Positions 1-5,148 of a stretch of DNA of 5,148 nt are shown piece by piece. Source of the DNA: Legionellales bacterium (GTDB lineage: Bacteria; Pseudomonadota; Gammaproteobacteria; Berkiellales; Berkiellaceae). A model generated the notes under the pieces. That model was given only the letters and a program-made list of their open reading frames with translations, had not been told where the DNA came from and did not search any database. The stretch covers positions 1 to 5,148 of the forward strand of contig JAHFQF010000168.1 in assembly GCA_023266435.1 (NCBI GenBank), given 5' to 3'. Made by a program: the position numbers and the translations under genes. Within the stretch, counting starts at the first letter, position 1, and the number at the start of each line of letters is the position of its first letter.

Positions 1-758
1 ATCTCATCGGCTTCTGAAAAATATTTAATTCCTGACATCCCAAGGCTCATTAGGCTTTGCTTCCATCGGCCTAAAGTAAAATTCGGATGTTCTGGATTGT
101 AAACAAGCAAAGCATGCATCAAAGCATCATGCACAGGTTTTGAGGTAGTGCTTGCAAGATGGCGCGCAGCAAATTTGTCTAAATTCAAAAGCGTTTTTTT
201 GAAATTATCAGAGGTGTGCTCTGACAACTCTGCGGGGGAAAAGAGCGCCATCATCTTATATGCTCTTTGATAGATTTCCTCGGCAATAGCATTATCTTCA
301 ATTATCACCGCTTGATAAGTACAAAATCTAAAGCATTCTAAATAAAGCGCTTGATGCATGGCATTTTGCGTATCAAAATAGTGAAAAACTCCATTTATCT
401 CTAAAAATCTTTCAGAGACCCTTGACTGATCAAATACTTTGCGATCATCCTCTAACACGACAAACTCATCACCAAATAAATACCTACCCACTGCATCAAA
501 ACTTGCATCAGATTCTAAATAGCCTTTTAAAGCAAGCCGGTCTTTTGGCGTTATGGCATCTTGTTGTGTTAAACCTAACAATAATTTTATTTTTTTATCT
601 TTGTCTATTGCCAGCAATTCAGCAACCGCCTCTTCTCGAGTGATATCCACTTTGTGTGCGAGAGAGCGTTGCTTAGCAATATAGCCGTCAATGGCTTTTG
701 CCTCTAATTTCGGGCCCGTGAATTCTGAAATGATTTGATACGTAGTCAATGATGGCAT
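1..758 (-). CDS. Unrecognised soluble protein, N-terminal 252 codons (C-terminus beyond left edge)
   Basis: This is an uninterrupted minus-strand frame from the ATG at 758-756 to the window edge, with no stop in 252 codons. The start is well fixed: an in-frame stop (TTA on the plus strand, 771-773) lies five codons upstream and no other start codon falls between. The Shine-Dalgarno is weak (a GAG about 8 bases before the ATG). The protein begins MPSLTTYQIISEF and has no signal peptide or membrane segment. It looks mainly alpha-helical, with charged stretches around residues 38-60 (REEAVAELL, then DKDKKIK) and an acidic patch near 97-105 (GDEFVVLEDD). I do not recognise the family. Codon use matches the neighbouring genes, which supports real coding. 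A host-directed or lineage-specific protein is possible but is pure inference. A plus-strand frame at 422-643 is only its antisense shadow. Confidence 0.8.
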   Translation of the reverse strand, partial: MPSLTTYQIISEFTGPKLEAKAIDGYIAKQRSLAHKVDITREEAVAELLAIDKDKKIKLLLGLTQQDAITPKDRLALKGYLESDASFDAVGRYLFGDEFVVLEDDRKVFDQSRVSERFLEINGVFHYFDTQNAMHQALYLECFRFCTYQAVIIEDNAIAEEIYQRAYKMMALFSPAELSEHTSDNFKKTLLNLDKFAARHLASTTSKPVHDALMHALLVYNPEHPNFTLGRWKQSLMSLGMSGIKYFSEADE

Positions 759-951
759 GCTGTCTACTCGTTAAATTAATCTATGATTAAGACAATATTC
801 TCATTAAAATTGTTCAAGTTTTAAAGAAACAATCAGTGTGGATACACACGCTTCCAGCCAGACCTTCTTCCTCATTGAGATGTCAAAACTATACGACACT
901 GCAACATAGAGGGGCCTAAATCCTCACCTTCACAGGAATGACATAGGACAC

Positions 952-979
952 TTTACACCACTAGCTTTTCAACTAAAAT
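952..979 (+). promoter_or_regulatory. Predicted sigma70 promoter of the response regulator
   Basis: TTTACA (952-957) and TAAAAT (974-979) each match the -35 and -10 consensus at five of six positions, separated by 16 bp. Transcription would start near 985-987, leaving a short leader of about 33 bases that includes the Shine-Dalgarno AAGGA at 1004-1008. This is the best promoter-like pair in the 759-1018 divergent region. For the leftward gene I see only a weak pair (minus-strand TTTAAT at 808-803 with TTGTTT at 832-827, spacer 18). A small inverted repeat, GTGTG-GATA-CACAC (836-849), sits between the two genes and could bind a protein, though it may be chance. Confidence 0.45.
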
Positions 980-1018
980 TAAAGGTAGGAATCAAGGTAT
1001 TAGAAGGACTCTGTATCC

Positions 1019-1432
1019 ATGTTTAAAAATCAAGTCTTACAAGTTTTGCTAGTAGATGCAGACACTTATACAGCCAATGAGGCCGTCGGATCCATCAGTC
1101 AAAATGGGCACATTGTAGACTATGCGGGGACTGGCTTTGAGGCCATAGAGGCCATTCAACGAGTACCTTATGATCTGGTGCTTTTAGATCTCCAGTTACC
1201 GGATCAAGATGGCTTTGAAGTGACTGAGCGAATTCGCAAACTACCCTCTCACCGCTCACAAGTGCCTATCATGGCGCTCGCCATGACACAAAACACAGAC
1301 ATTGTACGTCGGTGTTATGCCGTCGGTATGTGTAATTTTGTCTCAAAACCCCTGACGACCAATAAATTATTAGCAGTACTCAGTTTCTTAGAATTTCGCG
1401 ACGCACAAAAGAAGAAATTTGCTAACTCTTAA
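1019..1432 (+). CDS. Stand-alone receiver-domain response regulator with degenerate active site
   Basis: The 137-aa product is essentially one CheY-like receiver domain (about residues 7-126) with no DNA-binding or enzymatic output domain, so it would act by protein contact or as a phosphorelay partner. The phosphoacceptor is D57 in LVLLDLQLPDQDGF, the conserved lysine is K110 in FVSKPL, and F107 fills the usual aromatic switch position. Two features are eroded: the acidic pair is D13-A14 rather than two acids, and the switch Thr/Ser is A88 (PIMALAM where hybrid-kinase receivers read PIIALTA). The sequence resembles receivers attached to hybrid histidine kinases more than CheY or PhoB, so it may derive from one. 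The start is secure: AAGGA lies 10 bases upstream and an in-frame TAG (1001-1003) excludes a longer form. No cognate kinase is in the window. Its stop overlaps the convergent gene's stop. Confidence 0.92.
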   Translation: MFKNQVLQVLLVDADTYTANEAVGSISQNGHIVDYAGTGFEAIEAIQRVPYDLVLLDLQLPDQDGFEVTERIRKLPSHRSQVPIMALAMTQNTDIVRRCYAVGMCNFVSKPLTTNKLLAVLSFLEFRDAQKKKFANS

Positions 1433-2199
1433 AGCAAATAAAATAAGGGCTCTTTTTTATATTCAGGATCAGCTGTTTGTAATACCCATGGTTTGTCAGA
1501 AATAATCGGACAATCTTGATTGTAAGTATTATAATGCGAGACCAATTGCAGATACTTTCTCACCACAGAGCCATATTTTCTTTCAGTAGCAGCAGCATGA
1601 TGATGCAACACACCCAACGTTGATCCTAGCTCACCAATCCGCCCTTTAAACAAAGTCCTTTTTTCAGTGGTAATATTTAGATTCTCTGTCATCCTCTCAG
1701 CTAAAGTATCGCAAAATAGATTAATGGATGATTGCAATGCATGCTCTGCTCTCTGTAGCGCAAAAGGATTTATGCCGTGGGGATCAATAAAATGTTTCAC
1801 TGCCCGTATTTGCTCCTCAAGTATCTGGATGAGCTTTTCTGACAGCTGTACTTTTCTCTGCCTATTGACTAAGCGAAAGGCGGATTCTATTATTTTGCGC
1901 CAAAAACCTGGGCGCCTTTTTTCTATATAGAATAGCTGCTCATCTCTTTTCCTTTCCAAAAGCGCCACAAATTTAGGCAAAATATTTTTTAATTTTTGAT
2001 AATGACGTTTTAACTCATAAAAATCATACTGACGCATTAACTGTTGTTTTTTAAGCGGATCTACGCCATTTAAAATAGCCAGATCTTCTGCCACACCAAG
2101 CAGAGTGTGCACGTCAGCCTCATCAGAACTCGGCGCGGCGAAACACTCTTCCAGCGCTTTTATTCTCTGATTAATAATATCCTGCGTGTAGGATGGCAT
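1429..2199 (-). CDS. Unrecognised 256-aa helical protein
   Basis: The ATG at 2199-2197 is preceded by AGGG with about 6 bases of spacing, a reasonable Shine-Dalgarno. I do not recognise the family. The sequence is strongly alpha-helical with no signal peptide or transmembrane segment. A charged helix spans about 55-95 (YELKRHYQKLKNILPKF, then LERKRDEQLFYIEKRR). An amphipathic basic stretch at about 94-116 (RRPGFWRKIIESAFRLV) could contact a membrane or nucleic acid. A Glu/Leu helix follows at 119-137, then a His cluster HHHAAA at 199-204. The C-terminus is hydrophobic (PLFYLL). A hydrophobic residue near the C-terminus is one trait of some Dot/Icm substrates, but that alone is weak evidence. 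The gene converges on the response regulator with a 4-bp overlap and has its own predicted promoter upstream. The plus-strand frame at 1667-1930 is its antisense shadow. Confidence 0.82.
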   Translation of the reverse strand: MPSYTQDIINQRIKALEECFAAPSSDEADVHTLLGVAEDLAILNGVDPLKKQQLMRQYDFYELKRHYQKLKNILPKFVALLERKRDEQLFYIEKRRPGFWRKIIESAFRLVNRQRKVQLSEKLIQILEEQIRAVKHFIDPHGINPFALQRAEHALQSSINLFCDTLAERMTENLNITTEKRTLFKGRIGELGSTLGVLHHHAAATERKYGSVVRKYLQLVSHYNTYNQDCPIISDKPWVLQTADPEYKKEPLFYLL

Positions 2200-2242
2200 A
2201 TTGTACCCTAATTTCGCTCACAAGAAGTCAGTTAGTTCAAAC

Positions 2243-2271
2243 ATTTTACAGGCTGTCTGGCCGAGTTGCAA
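2243..2271 (-). promoter_or_regulatory. Predicted leftward promoter of the 256-aa protein gene
   Basis: On the minus strand, TTGCAA (2271-2266, four of six matches to TTGACA) and TAAAAT (2248-2243, five of six matches to TATAAT) are separated by exactly 17 bp. The predicted start is near 2236, giving a leader of roughly 35-40 bases ahead of the ATG at 2199. The -35 hexamer is palindromic and is the same DNA proposed as the -35 of rmuC. Confidence 0.42.
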
Positions 2272-2293
2272 GAGGCGAGCTATGCAGTAAAAT
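2266..2293 (+). promoter_or_regulatory. Predicted rightward promoter P1 of rmuC
   Basis: TTGCAA (2266-2271) and TAAAAT (2288-2293) are separated by 16 bp, placing the start near 2300 with a leader of about 55 bases. An inverted repeat, AGCTAT (2278-2283) and ATAGCT (2292-2297) with an 8-base gap, straddles the -10 box and could be an operator or form a small hairpin. The -35 overlaps that of the divergent gene. Confidence 0.4.
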
Positions 2294-2318
2294 AGCTATA
2301 TTAAACACCTAATAACTT

Positions 2319-2327
2319 TGCTAGAAT
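2319..2327 (+). promoter_or_regulatory. Possible second rmuC promoter (extended -10)
   Basis: TGCTAGAAT fits the extended -10 pattern TGnTATAAT with one mismatch in the hexamer (TAGAAT, 2322-2327). No good -35 lies at the proper distance (TATTAA at 2299-2304, spacer 17), which is tolerable for extended -10 promoters. It would start transcription near 2334, just ahead of the strong Shine-Dalgarno AGGGAGG (2342-2348), leaving a leader of only about 22 bases. Confidence 0.3.
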
Positions 2328-2355
2328 GCTGTTCTCTTTCCAGGGAGGATGATTC

Positions 2356-3708
2356 ATGAGTTTTTTAGCCTATCTACTATTGTTTGCGTTTCTGGGAGTG
2401 TTAGCCACTTTAGCCCTGCTGGTCAAGGTGCTGCAAGATCAAACCCGTCATCATGCCCAATTAAAACAAGCCTTTGAAAGCAACTTGTCGTTATTTGAAC
2501 AACGATTACAACATTATTATGCAACCCAACAAAAAGAATGGGTAGGCACCGTAGAACGCCTGCACCATACTTTACATGAGATTAGTTTAAACAATCTCAG
2601 AACCCTACAAGACGGTCTGCAGACATTCGCCAATGAGCAAAATCAGCGACAACATCATCATATTCGTCTGCTGCAAAAAACACTGCAAGACTCTGTATAC
2701 AACCTTGACAAGCAATTAAAAGACACGTTACAAGTCACCACACAATCACTCAATGAGCGATTTCACCAGCTAGGTGAAATCACAGAAAGACACCTGGGAC
2801 AAATCAGCCAGCGCGTGGAAACACGACTCAGTGAAGGGTTTGAAAAAACCACCGCCACCTTTACTGATATTGTAAAACGTCTGGCCTTAATAGACGACGC
2901 ACAAAAGAAAATCACCGAGCTTTCCTCGAATGTGGTCTCCTTACAAGAAATTTTATCCGATAAGAGCGCACGTGGTGCATTCGGCGAAGTACAACTCAGC
3001 GCGCTGATTCGAAACGTGATGCCAGAGCAGCACTACGCCTTTCAACACGTACTCAGCAATGGAGCGCGAGTGGATTGCTTGCTGTTTTTACCCTCACCCA
3101 CAGGGAATGTAGCCATTGATGCAAAGTTCCCCTTAGAAAATTATCGCACCTACCATGATCACACCTTGTCCGCTGCGGAAAGACAACAAGCCAAACAGCA
3201 ATTTAAGCGAGATGTCTTAAAACACATTCAAGACATCAGCGAAAAATATGTCATTGCAGATGAAACTGCTGAGGGCGCCATTTTATTTTTACCGGCCGAG
3301 TCTATTTTCGCTGACATCCATAGTCACTTTCCTGAAATCATCGAAAAAGCACATCAGTCTAAGGTCTGGATCACCTCTCCGACCACCATGATGGCGATTA
3401 TCACAACAGCCAGGGCGGTCTTAAAAGACGCGGCGACACGTAAGCAAGTGCATATTATCCAAGAGCACTTACGTTATTTGGCCAAAGATTTCACACGCTT
3501 TGAGCAGCGCATGGACAATCTCAGCAAACACATCGAGCAGGTGCATCAGGATGCCACCCAAGTTCATACCTCTGCTAAAAAGATTGCTGGTCGATTTAAC
3601 CGCATTGAACAAGTTGAAATTCCTTTAGACGAATTTACAGAAATCGTATTGGAGAAAACGCCACAACAGCCTCCTCTACCTCAACAAGACAGCATCCAAA
3701 AACTATAA
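2356..3708 (+). CDS. rmuC: DNA recombination protein RmuC
   Basis: RmuC family proteins limit DNA inversion and rearrangement at short inverted repeats and are predicted to carry a restriction-endonuclease-like (PD-(D/E)XK) core. The 450-aa length is normal. Residues 3-23 form one hydrophobic membrane anchor. Residues 25-200 are a Gln/His-rich coiled coil. The conserved RmuC domain covers about 200-415, with KSARGAFGEVQL (203-214), RVDCLLFLP (238-246), AIDAKFPLENY (253-263), LFLPAESIF (310-318) and WITSPTTMMAI (338-348). D240 together with D255-A-K257 fits the nuclease-like metal-site pattern. The C-terminal tail (about 434-450) is Pro/Gln-rich and probably disordered. The start is clear: AGGGAGG (2342-2348) lies 7 bases before the ATG, and the hydrophobic anchor begins at once. 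The stop TAA shares its last base with the ATG of the next gene. Function is assigned by family motifs; the domain match is unambiguous. Confidence 0.96.
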   Translation: MSFLAYLLLFAFLGVLATLALLVKVLQDQTRHHAQLKQAFESNLSLFEQRLQHYYATQQKEWVGTVERLHHTLHEISLNNLRTLQDGLQTFANEQNQRQHHHIRLLQKTLQDSVYNLDKQLKDTLQVTTQSLNERFHQLGEITERHLGQISQRVETRLSEGFEKTTATFTDIVKRLALIDDAQKKITELSSNVVSLQEILSDKSARGAFGEVQLSALIRNVMPEQHYAFQHVLSNGARVDCLLFLPSPTGNVAIDAKFPLENYRTYHDHTLSAAERQQAKQQFKRDVLKHIQDISEKYVIADETAEGAILFLPAESIFADIHSHFPEIIEKAHQSKVWITSPTTMMAIITTARAVLKDAATRKQVHIIQEHLRYLAKDFTRFEQRMDNLSKHIEQVHQDATQVHTSAKKIAGRFNRIEQVEIPLDEFTEIVLEKTPQQPPLPQQDSIQKL

Positions 3709-4556
3709 TGTTAGGTATCATTGGTGGTACAGCATTACAGCAAATCCCGCATGCCCAGCACATCAAAACCATTGCGCTCATCACCCCTTTTGGGGCTTTA
3801 AAAAGCCCCATTAAGCTGTTTCAAATTCATGATCATGAGGTTGCCATCATTGCTCGCCATGGTGAGCATTACGAATTGTTGCCGCATGAAATTAACAATC
3901 AAGCCAACATCTGGGCGCTTAAATCACTAGGGGTCAAAACATTACTGTGTATCAATGAGGCCAATGCGATAAACCCCAGCATTCAGATTGGGGATGTGAT
4001 CTTAGCAAATGATTTTATTGATTTTACTAAAGGCTTGCGTCAGCATACTTTTTTCGGTAACGGTTTGGCTGCAAAAATCAACTTCCATCCTCTCACCAAC
4101 GCCCTGCTGGCGCTCACCTTACAAAGCGTGGCTCGCAAAGTTAATTTGACCTGTTATCAAGAAAAACTATGCATGGTTATCGAAGGCCCGCGTTATAACA
4201 CGCTCAGCGAAAGTTTATTACAACAACATGTCTATAAGGCAGATATTGTTGGTCAGACTCAATTACCCGAGTTATTCCTCGCGCGCGAGGCTCAAATGCA
4301 TGTGATCTCACTCAACCTCATCACAGAGCTCGATCAAAGCCATGTCGATTATACGCTGCAGCCCGATCCAGAGCAGCTAAAACAAGCCATTTACATTATG
4401 CTGCAGAAACTCTACGCTTTATTAAATCAATGGCTATTGACACCGTTACCCACACTTTTAGAATCCGAACGCCTAACTCTGGAAAATACAATATTGACCC
4501 CCGTCTCTAAATTGAGCCAACAACAAAAATTACTTTTGAGCGTATTAAGACAATAG
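3708..4556 (+). CDS. PNP/MTAP-family nucleoside phosphorylase, probable methylthioadenosine or methylthioinosine phosphorylase
   Basis: Family members cleave 5'-methylthioadenosine or 5'-methylthioinosine with phosphate into the base and methylthioribose-1-phosphate, a cytosolic salvage step after polyamine synthesis. The 282-aa length is like human MTAP and longer than bacterial MTIP. Family motifs run in order: nucleotide loop LGIIGGTAL (2-10), TPFGALKSP (26-34), ARHGEHYELLPHEIN (49-63), ANIWALKSLGV (66-76), GDVILANDFIDFTKG (95-109), HTFF (113-116), EGPRYNTLSES (159-169), VGQTQLPELFLAREA (181-195). Phosphate-site candidates T8, R50 and H51 are present. Three positions depart from the family: NEANAI (83-88) where NAVGG(I/L) or ACGSL is usual, Q183 for the common Met of GMT, and TELD (206-209) where MTAPs have TDYD. 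Substrate is therefore uncertain and reduced or altered activity is possible. About 30 extra C-terminal residues follow the core. The ATG overlaps the rmuC stop by one base and no Shine-Dalgarno is seen, so translation is probably coupled to rmuC. Confidence 0.88.
   Translation: MLGIIGGTALQQIPHAQHIKTIALITPFGALKSPIKLFQIHDHEVAIIARHGEHYELLPHEINNQANIWALKSLGVKTLLCINEANAINPSIQIGDVILANDFIDFTKGLRQHTFFGNGLAAKINFHPLTNALLALTLQSVARKVNLTCYQEKLCMVIEGPRYNTLSESLLQQHVYKADIVGQTQLPELFLAREAQMHVISLNLITELDQSHVDYTLQPDPEQLKQAIYIMLQKLYALLNQWLLTPLPTLLESERLTLENTILTPVSKLSQQQKLLLSVLRQ
3784..3810 (+). other. Intragenic competing hairpins near the start of the phosphorylase gene
   Basis: A perfect 9-bp inverted repeat (TGGGGCTTT 3791-3799, AAAGCCCCA 3802-3810, 2-base gap) lies about 80 bases into the gene. 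In RNA the real loop would be slightly larger. Its GGGG (3792-3795) can also pair with CCCC at 3784-3787 across TTTT, giving a mutually exclusive smaller hairpin. No U-tract follows, so it is not an intrinsic terminator as written. The bases encode TPFGALKSP, a conserved motif, so coding constraint may explain part of it. Confidence 0.4.
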
Positions 4557-4596
4557 GCTGGATGATACTGCGTTTCTTGGGCACAGACATTCAGGA

Positions 4597-4622
4597 TTGC
4601 GCGCAAGACTTAGCTGGCTAAG
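4597..4622. repeat. Two adjacent palindromes between convergent genes
   Basis: TTGCGCGCAA (4597-4606) is a perfect 10-bp palindrome, followed two bases later by CTTAGC-TG-GCTAAG (4609-4622), a 6-bp-stem inverted repeat that contains the stop codon of the minus-strand gene. They fall between two convergent genes, where a bidirectional terminator might be expected, but neither strand shows a following T-run. The 4557-4617 gap holds no other recognisable signal. Confidence 0.35.
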
Positions 4623-5148
4623 AATGACCTTGCCGCCGCCTGTGGCCATCAGAATGATGAGCAACAGCAGAATCAGGAGGATGAGCAGCAGCAGATGAAG
4701 CACGATTAGCGGGCGTTATTGGAGCTGGTGGAGCTGTTTGTTCTGCAGGATTATGCACCGTCGCTGCTCTTATTGTCACTGTTGGATCAGCAGACGCTGG
4801 TGGCCCAATGATTAATGACTTAGTCAAGCTCAAAAGAGAAGGCTCTTGAATCAGCGGCTTTAAAAGACTGTCTATACCTAAGGGTAAGAGTGCTAAGAGT
4901 TTTTGTGTATCTAATGGTGTTTTTAAGCCCTCTTGTACAAGCTGTAAAAAGTTTTCGGACGCTTTTACAAATATTGGATTGTCTAGTGCTGTTTTCACCC
5001 CCATCGCTACCATCTCTAGATATCCAAAGAGCTGCTGAGAGGCAACCCTTGTTTCCTCATTCTCTGAACCCCCAGCAGTGATTGTAGCGAACTGTTTAGG
5101 GAATTCTGTCAGTAGTTTTAAGAGTGGGCCTAAAGTTTGTGTTGCAAA
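4618..5148 (-). CDS. Unrecognised protein, C-terminal 176 residues (start beyond right edge)
   Basis: The frame ends at TAG (4620-4618) and stays open to the right edge, so the ATG at 5013 is most likely internal: 45 further sense codons precede it and no clear Shine-Dalgarno stands before it. I do not recognise the family. The first 113 visible residues are Leu-rich amphipathic helix (LGPLLKLLTEFPKQF, then LLALLPLGIDSLLKPLI) with no obvious transmembrane segment. From about residue 114 the chain becomes Pro/Ala-rich and disordered (TAPPAPITPANRASSAAAH), carries a degenerate 8-residue repeat (SAAAHPPD, SAVAHHSD), and ends basic (GHRRRQGHS). Codons in the tail are mostly T-ending like the neighbours, arguing against a frameshift artefact. 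A polar, basic, disordered end resembles some type IV secretion signals, but that is a guess. It converges on the phosphorylase gene. The plus-strand frame 4890-5081 is its shadow. Confidence 0.75.
   Translation of the reverse strand, partial: FATQTLGPLLKLLTEFPKQFATITAGGSENEETRVASQQLFGYLEMVAMGVKTALDNPIFVKASENFLQLVQEGLKTPLDTQKLLALLPLGIDSLLKPLIQEPSLLSLTKSLIIGPPASADPTVTIRAATVHNPAEQTAPPAPITPANRASSAAAHPPDSAVAHHSDGHRRRQGHS
4657..4695. repeat. Imperfect 15-bp direct repeat, 24-bp period, in coding tail
   Basis: Copies at 4657-4671 and 4681-4695 (ATGAGCARCAGCAGA) differ at one base (4664 A against 4688 G). The 24-bp spacing keeps the reading frame, so on the minus strand it encodes two diverged 8-residue units, SAAAHPPD and SAVAHHSD. 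The stretch is GCA-rich and a likely site of slippage that could change the tail length between strains. Confidence 0.6.

Noticed and set aside
422..643. Plus-strand TTG-start frame of 73 codons
   Set aside because: It lies wholly antisense to the long minus-strand gene, has a non-ATG start without a Shine-Dalgarno, and gives a low-complexity Leu/His/Gln product.
880..909. Nine-codon mini-ORF (MSKLYDTAT) in the divergent region
   Set aside because: There is no Shine-Dalgarno, and it lies upstream of the predicted promoter of the regulator, so it would not be a leader peptide of that transcript.
1433..1465. A-rich then T-rich stretch after the regulator as an intrinsic terminator
   Set aside because: A T-run is present (1451-1456) but no GC-rich stem precedes it, and the bases encode the C-terminus of the opposing gene.
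1667..1930. Plus-strand frame of 87 codons
   Set aside because: It is antisense to the 256-aa gene, whose start, Shine-Dalgarno and composition are far better; the product is Cys/Ser-rich, as expected of a shadow frame.
756..2199. Shared MPS start of the two unrecognised minus-strand proteins as evidence of paralogy or a common N-terminal signal
   Set aside because: The similarity ends after three residues and could easily be chance.
5011..5013. ATG as the true start of the right-hand minus-strand gene
   Set aside because: The frame continues without a stop through 45 more codons to the edge with similar Leu-rich helical character, and only a weak GAG adjoins the ATG.
4890..5081. Plus-strand frame of 63 codons
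   Set aside because: It is antisense to the minus-strand gene that stays open to the right edge, and it has no convincing ribosome site.
1..5148. tRNA, rRNA, CRISPR array, insertion sequence or toxin-antitoxin pair
   Set aside because: No repeat-spacer periodicity, transposase motifs, terminal inverted repeats, tRNA-like cloverleaf or small paired ORFs were seen on either strand.

Overview
The window reads as chromosomal DNA of a moderately AT-rich gammaproteobacterium. RmuC and the MTA/MTI phosphorylase are ordinary chromosomal genes of that group. The rest of the coding capacity is unrecognised, mostly alpha-helical soluble proteins, a pattern typical of host-associated lineages such as the Legionellales (Legionella, Coxiella, Berkiella types). 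That placement is inferred from protein style and base composition, not from a marker gene.

Layout, left to right. (1) Positions 1-758, minus strand: the N-terminal 252 codons of an unrecognised protein whose C-terminus lies beyond the left edge. (2) A 260-bp divergent intergenic region holds a good sigma70-like promoter for the next gene. (3) Positions 1019-1432, plus strand: a stand-alone receiver-domain response regulator with a partly degenerate phosphorylation site. (4) Positions 1429-2199, minus strand: an unrecognised 256-aa helical protein whose stop codon overlaps the regulator's stop tail-to-tail in the shared tetranucleotide TTAA. (5) Positions 2200-2355: a second divergent intergenic region where one palindromic TTGCAA can act as the -35 box in both directions. 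(6) Positions 2356-3708, plus strand: rmuC. (7) Positions 3708-4556, plus strand: a PNP/MTAP-family nucleoside phosphorylase whose ATG overlaps the rmuC stop by one base, so the two form a translationally coupled pair. (8) Positions 4618-5148, minus strand: the C-terminal 176 residues of an unrecognised protein with a Leu-rich helical body and a disordered, repeat-bearing, basic tail; its start lies beyond the right edge.

Gene cooperation: only rmuC and the phosphorylase share a clear transcript. RmuC limits DNA rearrangement and the phosphorylase salvages methylthio-nucleosides from polyamine synthesis, so their link is probably co-expression rather than a common pathway. The strands alternate (-, +, -, + +, -), so the minus-strand genes are separate transcription units.

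No tRNA, rRNA, insertion sequence, CRISPR array or convincing intrinsic terminator was seen. No complete novel system is evident. The points most worth checking are the altered active-site motifs of the phosphorylase, the degenerate receiver, the shared -35 promoter pair, and the three unrecognised proteins as possible lineage-specific or secreted factors.
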